Below, piece by piece: positions 13,709-16,441 of a stretch of DNA of 16,441 bases. The DNA is from JAKLFA01 sp038222225 (lineage in GTDB: Bacteria; Omnitrophota; Gorgyraeia; Zapsychrales; JANLHA01), in assembly GCA_038222225.1 (NCBI GenBank), contig JBBRHV010000049.1, positions 1 through 16,441 on the forward strand. Direction: 5' to 3'. How positions within the stretch are numbered: position 1 is the stretch's first letter; each line of letters begins with the position of its first letter. Made by a program: the position numbers and the translations under genes. The notes under the pieces were generated by a model. The model was given only the letters and a program-made list of their open reading frames with translations, was not told the DNA's origin and ran no database searches.

Positions 13709-15430
13709 ATGATGCGGAGAAAGATCTTGGTTTTTGTTGTTGTGATGCTGTGTTCTTTTCTTTGTGCCAAGCTGTTTGTGCGTGTCCGGACGACCCGGCA
13801 GTATAAAGAGCGGCAAGGGCGCAGCGCGCGCGACGGTAACGGCAGCGGCGCTACGGTCTCTAAGGGGTATTATCCCAATGGGCAATTGCGGTTTGAAGAA
13901 CCGCGGCGAAACGGCCATCCTTACGGCCTTCAGCGGTTCTGGTATGAGACCGGTGAGCTAAAAGGAGAACGCCCCTGGGGTGCGCATGGGTTACACGGCG
14001 TCGAGAAATGGTATTATCAAAACGGCACATTAAAAGAAGAATGGCCGTTCCGTAATAATGATCCGCATGGCGTAAAGAAAACTTATTATGAAGACGGTCG
14101 GCTTGCTTCGGAAACCGTTTATAATAACGGCGCCCAGGTCGGCAAAATTAAATGGCATATCAGGAGCAAGAAAGAATACGATCAAAACAAGCGGGTTGTT
14201 TCGGAAACGACTTATAAGGGTGACCAGCGCCACGGTTTGGAGGAGACCTATGACCCCAACGGAGCGGTGAATTGCCAGAATCCATATCGGGAGGGAAGGC
14301 TTCACGGCAGGTCCCGGTGTTTTTATGACAGCAGCGCGTTGAGGATCGAACGATCATATGAAGAAGACAGGCAGGAAGGACCGGAGCGGGAATATTTCAT
14401 CACTGGAGAACTGCTTAGGGAAGGTTTTTATAAGAACGGATGCCGTGACGGATGGCAGAAAGAATTTTACCAAAACAGCCGTCTCAAAAAAGCCGAAAAC
14501 TACCGCCTTTGCCGCAGAGAGGGTCTTGAGCAAGACTATTCAGAAGACGGAAAAGTGATGCGGGAGGCGCTTTATGAGGAGGACCGGCTCAGAGGCGTCA
14601 GGGAATATGATGGGCAAGGCCGTCTCAAGTCAGAGACTCCGTACTGGGATGACCAGCGCCACGGGCAGGAGCGAATGTTTTTTGAGGACGGATGCCTGCA
14701 ATCGGTTCAGGATTATGAAAGAGGAGAGCTGTTGAAAACAATAACCTATGCGCCCAAAGAATCCTGTGAACCGTTGAAGCTCGCGGGCTGGCAGGAGATG
14801 TATCAGCCTCACCGGGAGTATTTTCCGTCAGGCCAACTTGAATTTGAATATATGACCAAAGACGATCAAATGCACGGGACGGTTACGGAATATTATCAAA
14901 ACGGTTATGTGAAGATGAGAGGCGAATACACAGACGGCAAGCTGGAAGGCGTGGCCGAACAATACCGGGAGGACGGCTCGTTAAGACTTCGTGAATTGTA
15001 TTCCAACGATATTGTGCAGGAGGCATCGGAATATGATCCTTCGGGGGATAAGATCAAAAAAGCGTTCTATCAGGATGGGAAGCTGGTTGAAGAAACCAGC
15101 TTAAAAGACGGAGAGAAAAACGGCCCGGAGAAAAAATATAAGGATGAGATCCTGATCGCGGAAGTCAATTATAAAGACGGGGCTCGGGATGGGTGGACGC
15201 GTTATTACAAAGAGGACGGTGCGCTGTGGACTGAACAGGAACACCAGAACGGCAACATGCACGGTATTTCGCGTTATTATTATCCCGACGGAAAAGTTCA
15301 GGCAGAACAGGAATACCGGGATAATAAACAGAACGGGGTTGACCGGCAGTTTGATCAGAGTGGGAAGCTGACCAGCGAGGCGTATTGGCGCGACGGCGTT
15401 CCGCAGGGAGAGAGGAAGTGGTATAAGTAA
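13709..15430 (+). CDS. Membrane-anchored or exported protein with about 20 MORN-type (YwqK family) repeats
   Basis: A 573-residue protein from the ATG at 13709, which has AAGG at good distance. A TTG at 13679 would overlap the previous stop (TTGA) but would push the signal segment inward. Residues 1-26 hold Arg-Arg-Lys then a hydrophobic stretch, either a signal peptide or an N-terminal anchor. From about residue 47 to the end it is a chain of roughly 20 units of 22-24 residues with the pattern Y-Y-x-[DN]-G-x-[LV]-x-x-E-x-x-Y-x-[DN]-G-x-x-[HDN]-G. This is MORN_2, the repeat of proteins labelled YwqK-family antitoxins. Two spacer regions interrupt the array near 110-125 and 340-370. In Bacillus YwqK sits with a nuclease toxin, but no toxin gene is present here, so an antitoxin role is not supported. 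A binding or scaffold role in the periplasm is more likely. Confidence 0.85.
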   Translation: MMRRKILVFVVVMLCSFLCAKLFVRVRTTRQYKERQGRSARDGNGSGATVSKGYYPNGQLRFEEPRRNGHPYGLQRFWYETGELKGERPWGAHGLHGVEKWYYQNGTLKEEWPFRNNDPHGVKKTYYEDGRLASETVYNNGAQVGKIKWHIRSKKEYDQNKRVVSETTYKGDQRHGLEETYDPNGAVNCQNPYREGRLHGRSRCFYDSSALRIERSYEEDRQEGPEREYFITGELLREGFYKNGCRDGWQKEFYQNSRLKKAENYRLCRREGLEQDYSEDGKVMREALYEEDRLRGVREYDGQGRLKSETPYWDDQRHGQERMFFEDGCLQSVQDYERGELLKTITYAPKESCEPLKLAGWQEMYQPHREYFPSGQLEFEYMTKDDQMHGTVTEYYQNGYVKMRGEYTDGKLEGVAEQYREDGSLRLRELYSNDIVQEASEYDPSGDKIKKAFYQDGKLVEETSLKDGEKNGPEKKYKDEILIAEVNYKDGARDGWTRYYKEDGALWTEQEHQNGNMHGISRYYYPDGKVQAEQEYRDNKQNGVDRQFDQSGKLTSEAYWRDGVPQGERKWYK

Positions 15431-15516
15431 GCGGGACAGAAAAGATCGTGTGCGAGAAACAGGACAAAGCAGACAAGGCGTAAGAGTTGTCTTTAATCAA
15501 GGAGAGGGAGAGCGGG

Positions 15517-16416
15517 ATGCTGAATATTTCTAAAAATTTTATTAAGGGGATTTGTTTTTGTATATTTTTTTCCGGGTTTTTATATGCGCCGGTTTTTGCT
15601 CTTGAAGATCAGGCAGGTTCTGTTATCAAAGAATTCAATGCCGACGCTCCGGATGTTTTGGCCCGCTATCAGGAGATCGCGGATAAATATAAAAATGACG
15701 GGCAGAACGAAATTGTTCTCAAGAACGGCATTGTTTTTCATCCGTATGATTACGAAATAACACATGGCGTTCTTTCACTGATGTTCAAAGGAGAGCGCGC
15801 CGCGCCAAAAGAATTTGAAACGGCATTTGTTCTGCCTTTATTAGAGGTCGAGACCATCAATAAGGCAAAGGTCGATCCGGTAGAGGCCAATTTCGGGATG
15901 GCCACGTTTTATTTAGGAGAAAAAAAGGATTTTAATATCGCCATCGGTTACCTGGAAAAAACTCTCGCGCTCGATCCCGGATACCAATTGGCGCTGATCG
16001 ATCTGGGATCGGCCTATAACCACGTCGGACGTTTCGCTGATTCGCTGCGGATGGGCCAGAAGGCGGTCGAGCGTTATCCTGACAATAAGAAGCTGTGGTT
16101 TAATTTAGCGGTCGCTTATATGAAGGAGGGACAATTCTCACAGGCCGAAGAAAGTTATGGCAAAGCGATTGCCATTGATCCGGATTTTGGTGAGGTCTAT
16201 ATGAATTTGGGAGTTCTTTATCTCGATCAGGGCCGGACACAAGAGGCTAAAATAGCATTTGCTGCGGCAAAAAAACGATTGGCCGGAAAGGGAAATGAAC
16301 AAAGGCTGGAGATGGTTGAGCAAATCCTGGCAGATATTGAAAATGATGAGAATGTAAGCCGGGGTCTGGAAAAGGCCGCGGCCGGTCAGCCAAAACAGAA
16401 ACCAGGATGTTGTTGA
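15517..16416 (+). CDS. Secreted TPR-repeat protein with a Cys-Cys C-terminus
   Basis: A 299-residue exported protein. I chose the ATG at 15517, which follows AAGGAGAGGGAGAG, over a TTG 30 bases upstream. Residues 1-28 form a signal peptide ending APVFA. Residues 30-120 are a mixed region with no recognised domain (GIVFHPYDYEITHGVLSLMF). Four tandem TPR-like units follow at about 123-156, 157-190, 191-224 and 225-258, with the expected pattern (for example LWFNLAVAYMKEGQFSQAEE and VYMNLGVLYLDQGRTQEAK). After a charged helix the protein ends in KPGCC. TPRs mediate protein-protein contacts, and the partner is unknown. It starts 86 bases after the MORN-repeat gene; both are exported repeat proteins, but I see no further evidence for a joint role. 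Confidence 0.85.
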   Translation: MLNISKNFIKGICFCIFFSGFLYAPVFALEDQAGSVIKEFNADAPDVLARYQEIADKYKNDGQNEIVLKNGIVFHPYDYEITHGVLSLMFKGERAAPKEFETAFVLPLLEVETINKAKVDPVEANFGMATFYLGEKKDFNIAIGYLEKTLALDPGYQLALIDLGSAYNHVGRFADSLRMGQKAVERYPDNKKLWFNLAVAYMKEGQFSQAEESYGKAIAIDPDFGEVYMNLGVLYLDQGRTQEAKIAFAAAKKRLAGKGNEQRLEMVEQILADIENDENVSRGLEKAAAGQPKQKPGCC

Positions 16417-16441
16417 AGTCATGGGCGATACCGCCAGTCAG

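Noticed and set aside
13679..15430. YwqK-type antitoxin of a toxin-antitoxin pair
   Set aside because: No toxin gene is adjacent, the protein has an export or anchor segment, and the label is inherited from Bacillus naming and not supported here.

Overview
The window looks like a piece of chromosome from an uncultured, genome-reconstructed bacterium with a Gram-negative type envelope. Every gene I can support is on the + strand. Many products carry signal peptides or lipoprotein signals, and one resembles a BamE-type outer-membrane lipoprotein. The mix of YwqK/MORN-repeat, DUF2079, DUF218 and secreted TPR proteins, together with GGGGACGGTCCCC-type intergenic palindromes, reminds me of Candidatus Omnitrophota or a related lineage. 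That assignment is an impression and not a result.

Layout. 134-574 is a small secreted helical protein of unknown function. 575-875 is a gene-free compound repeat with nested inverted repeats, a long direct repeat and 7-nt tandem arrays. It appears to end in a sigma70-like promoter for the next gene. 876-6613 is a five-gene cell-wall peptide block: an L-Ala-D/L-Glu type dipeptide epimerase, a secreted M15 (VanY/LdcB type) carboxypeptidase, a DAACS-family symporter, a DUF819 membrane protein and an NlpC/P60 lipoprotein with SH3 domains. The last three are joined by 4-nt ATGA stop/start overlaps. The simplest reading is trimming of murein stem peptides outside the cytoplasm, uptake of small peptides or amino acids, and epimerisation of L-Ala-D-Glu in the cytoplasm. 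Which transporter carries what is unknown, and that is the most interesting open question here.

6663-9116 holds three exported proteins: a DUF218 (SanA/YdcF/ElyC) lipoprotein, a small BamE-like lipoprotein, and a secreted protein with cysteine-rich modules at both ends. 9186-11652 is a compact pair, a YahK-like zinc alcohol dehydrogenase/aldehyde reductase and a sodium:solute symporter. 11826-13211 is a DUF2079 multi-spanning membrane protein whose stop codon lies in a small hairpin. 13323-15430 pairs a CoA-binding (YccU-like) protein with a membrane-anchored protein of about 20 MORN-type repeats. 15517-16416 is a secreted TPR protein ending in Cys-Cys.

I saw no tRNA, rRNA, CRISPR array, transposase or phage gene. 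The best candidates for something not described before are the uptake step of the murein-peptide block (DUF819 plus a symporter lacking the usual acidic-substrate arginine), the compound repeat that seems to deliver a leaderless promoter, and the two-module cysteine-rich secreted protein.
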